Shown here in pieces: positions 6,803 through 7,883 of a stretch of 7,883 nucleotides of DNA; positions within the stretch are counted from its first letter, which is position 1; each line of letters opens with the position of its first letter. The stretch lies in assembly GCA_015265235.1 (NCBI GenBank), contig JABZYJ010000090.1, positions 1 to 7,883 on the forward strand, written 5' to 3'. Under the pieces are notes generated by a model. The model did not search any database. It had not been told where the DNA came from and saw only the letters and a program-made list of their open reading frames with translations. This stretch comes from Selenomonas sp. Its GTDB lineage: Bacteria > Bacillota > Negativicutes > Selenomonadales > Selenomonadaceae. Position numbers and translations under genes: made by a program.

Positions 6803-7506
6803 TATTTTTTCAGAACGTCCGGCGTGGAGCGATATCCGACGCCCATACGATCGATGCCCATGTCGATGAGCTTGAAGAAGTGCTCCTGCGTGCGGATGCA
6901 ACCCGAGCCCTTGACCTTGATCTTCCCCTCGCCCGCGTCCATCATGATCTGAACGACCTCGGGCGTGGCACCGACACACTCACCGCCCGTGTAAAAGCCC
7001 GTGGAGGACTTGATGTAGTCCGCGCCCGCCGCGATGGCACACTTCGTACCGTCGATGATCTGCTGTTTCGTGAGCGAATCCGTCTCGATGATGACCTTAA
7101 CTTCGGTGCCGTACTTGTGGCAGACATCGACGACCGCCTTGATGTCCGCCGTCACATAGTCGAGGTTGCCGCTGCGGAGCTGACCATAGTTCGCAACAAT
7201 GTCGAGATCCATAATCTTGTACTTGCTGCAGTACTCCTCCGCCTGCTTCGCCTTGGACTCCGTCGTGGAGAGCCCGAAGGGGAAGTCACAGACGACGCAG
7301 ATGCCGGTGTCCGTCCCCTTGACCATCTTCGAAACGAGTTCGAGCGATGCGGGATTGATGCAGATCGTTGCACAGCCGAAGTCGATTCCCTCCTGCGTGT
7401 ACTTCTTGATCTCCTCCTGCGTAAACTCCGGCTTCAGGACAGACTGGTCAATGTAGCGTGCCAGTTCCTTCGCGGTCATCTCTGCAGCTTTCTTCGTCGG
7501 TTTCAT
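6802..7506 (-). CDS. deoC: Deoxyribose-phosphate aldolase
   Basis: This 234-residue cytoplasmic class I aldolase splits 2-deoxyribose 5-phosphate into glyceraldehyde 3-phosphate and acetaldehyde, the last step of deoxynucleoside use. The TIM-barrel motifs are ordered as in DeoC: ARYIDQSVLKPE (16-27), CATICINP (45-52), VVCDFPFGLSTTESKAKQAE (71-90), MDLDIVANYGQLRSGN (99-114) with catalytic Asp102, KVIIETDSLT (137-146), DYIKSSTGF (163-171) with Schiff-base Lys166, and KVKGSGCIRT (197-206) with Lys199. The C-terminus is unusual: GCIRT replaces the common GGIRT, and MGVGYRSTPDVL (221-232) stands where the phosphate-binding GTSSG-type loop usually is. The start at 7506 follows AAAGGAGA (GGAG about 10 bases upstream). 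A near-consensus promoter with a palindromic operator precedes it, and no other intact gene shares its transcript. Confidence 0.94.
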   Translation of the reverse strand: MKPTKKAAEMTAKELARYIDQSVLKPEFTQEEIKKYTQEGIDFGCATICINPASLELVSKMVKGTDTGICVVCDFPFGLSTTESKAKQAEEYCSKYKIMDLDIVANYGQLRSGNLDYVTADIKAVVDVCHKYGTEVKVIIETDSLTKQQIIDGTKCAIAAGADYIKSSTGFYTGGECVGATPEVVQIMMDAGEGKIKVKGSGCIRTQEHFFKLIDMGIDRMGVGYRSTPDVLKK

Positions 7507-7531
7507 AATACATCGTCTCCTTTTGTTTTAT

Positions 7532-7544
7532 ATGTATCATACAT
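7532..7544. promoter_or_regulatory. Palindromic operator in the deoC leader
   Basis: ATGTAT-C-ATACAT is a perfect inverted repeat with 6-base arms and one central base. It lies about +6 to +18 relative to the expected deoC start, where a bound repressor would block polymerase. Eleven positions, TGTATNATACA, are shared with the palindrome at the GntR gene promoter (5787-5797), so that regulator is the likely binder. Confidence 0.65.
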
Positions 7545-7548
7545 TTGA

Positions 7549-7584
7549 TGTGTTTAATATAAAGCAAAGTCGAGTCTATGTCAA
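7549..7584 (-). promoter_or_regulatory. Strong deoC promoter
   Basis: On the - strand a perfect TTGACA (7579-7584) is followed by exactly 17 bases and TATATT (7556-7561), five of six for the -10. Transcription should begin near 7549. The sequence just upstream of the -35 (7585-7620) is rich in A and T runs and could act as an UP element. Together with the strong ribosome binding site this predicts high expression when not repressed. Confidence 0.85.
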
Positions 7585-7637
7585 TAGGTTTTTGAAAAAA
7601 ATCATTGAAAAATAAAAGCGGACACATAAAAAGGAGA

Positions 7638-7703
7638 TCATACCGAGTTAATCTGGTAAAATATCTTTGCCAAAACACCACCAAGAGGCTCTGTATGTCC
7701 CAT
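7638..7703 (-). CDS. Possible 21-residue small protein or gene remnant
   Basis: A 21-codon ORF, beginning MGHTEPLGGVLAKIF and ending at TGA (7638-7640), has a strong ribosome binding site, AAGGAG (reverse complement of 7711-7716), seven bases before its ATG. It lies upstream of deoC on the same strand, but the deoC promoter at 7549-7584 follows it. The frame is open upstream for about 18 codons to a TGA, reading SYWEERRQLGEQRRRST. I recognise no family. It may be a real small protein, the start of a gene cut short by mutation, or a chance ORF. Confidence 0.25.
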   Translation of the reverse strand: MGHTEPLGGVLAKIFYQINSV

Positions 7704-7716
7704 AGTACTTCTCCTT

Positions 7717-7883
7717 CTCTGCTCCCCTAGCTGTCGCCGCTCCTCCCAATAGGAGCAGTTCGATCAGTCACGGATGCAGGAGACGGAGCATCGGCAGAAA
7801 TGGCTCGGTGAGGGTGTGATAAGATTTACTAAATTTATAAATCCTAAAAAGGAAAATACACCTCCACCGCGAATATTTAGAAT
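7717..7883. other. Right-edge stretch with no recognised gene
   Basis: No coding frame here resembles a known protein. A 6-bp stem, GCTCCT/AGGAGC, lies at 7739-7756 with a 6-base loop and no T-run. Bases 7823-7843 form an AT-rich near-palindrome, GATTTA and TAAATC flanking TAAATTTA with one extra C. A + strand frame from the ATG at 7774 stays open to the window end (36 codons) but has no ribosome binding site at a useful distance. Confidence 0.4.

Noticed and set aside
6406..7548. 380-codon + strand frame covering the end of the GntR gene and deoC
   Set aside because: It runs antisense to deoC and through a terminator, and the deoC frame carries full catalytic motifs.
7774..7883. Open + strand frame from ATG at 7774 to the window end as a partial gene
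   Set aside because: No ribosome binding site at a suitable distance, no recognised sequence, and only 36 codons visible.
1..7883. CRISPR arrays, tRNA or rRNA genes, and phage or defence islands
   Set aside because: No spaced direct repeats, cloverleaf sequences, rRNA-like stretches or defence-type protein motifs were seen on either strand.

Overview
The window is chromosomal DNA from a bacterium with GC-rich genes, third-position G/C codons, AT-rich intergenic gaps and clear Shine-Dalgarno sites. Gene content and protein style fit a Selenomonas-like member of the Negativicutes. That placement is inferred from overall resemblance, not measured.

Left block (+ strand, 113-3282): four tightly coupled genes. 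They are a 101-residue protein I do not recognise, trpE (anthranilate synthase component I), trpG (the glutamine amidotransferase component) and a Cof-type HAD phosphatase. The three junctions overlap by 4, 17 and 4 bases, so they very likely form one transcript, which ends at a 19-bp hairpin at 3301-3347. No other trp gene follows trpG in the window.

Middle block (- strand, 5476-3354): an ElyC/YdcF-type DUF218 membrane protein followed, with a 4-base overlap, by a MATE-family exporter. This pair converges on the left block and shares its terminator. The gap to the right (5477-5819) holds a likely promoter for this pair, a decayed C-terminal piece of an IS30-family transposase, and the promoter of the next gene.

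Right block: a GntR-family regulator with a UTRA sensor domain (+) faces deoC, deoxyribose-phosphate aldolase (-). The two are convergent. Both promoters carry the same perfect palindrome with core TGTATNATACA: TTGTAT-T-ATACAA at the regulator's own start site, and ATGTAT-C-ATACAT just downstream of a near-consensus deoC promoter. This suggests a self-contained circuit in which the GntR protein represses itself and deoC. Between the two genes lie a 38-codon remnant of transketolase, starting at the deoC stop codon, and a hairpin terminator that can serve both directions.

Right end (7585-7883): AT-rich DNA, a 21-codon minus-strand ORF with a strong ribosome binding site and no recognised relative, and about 180 bases in which I recognise no gene.
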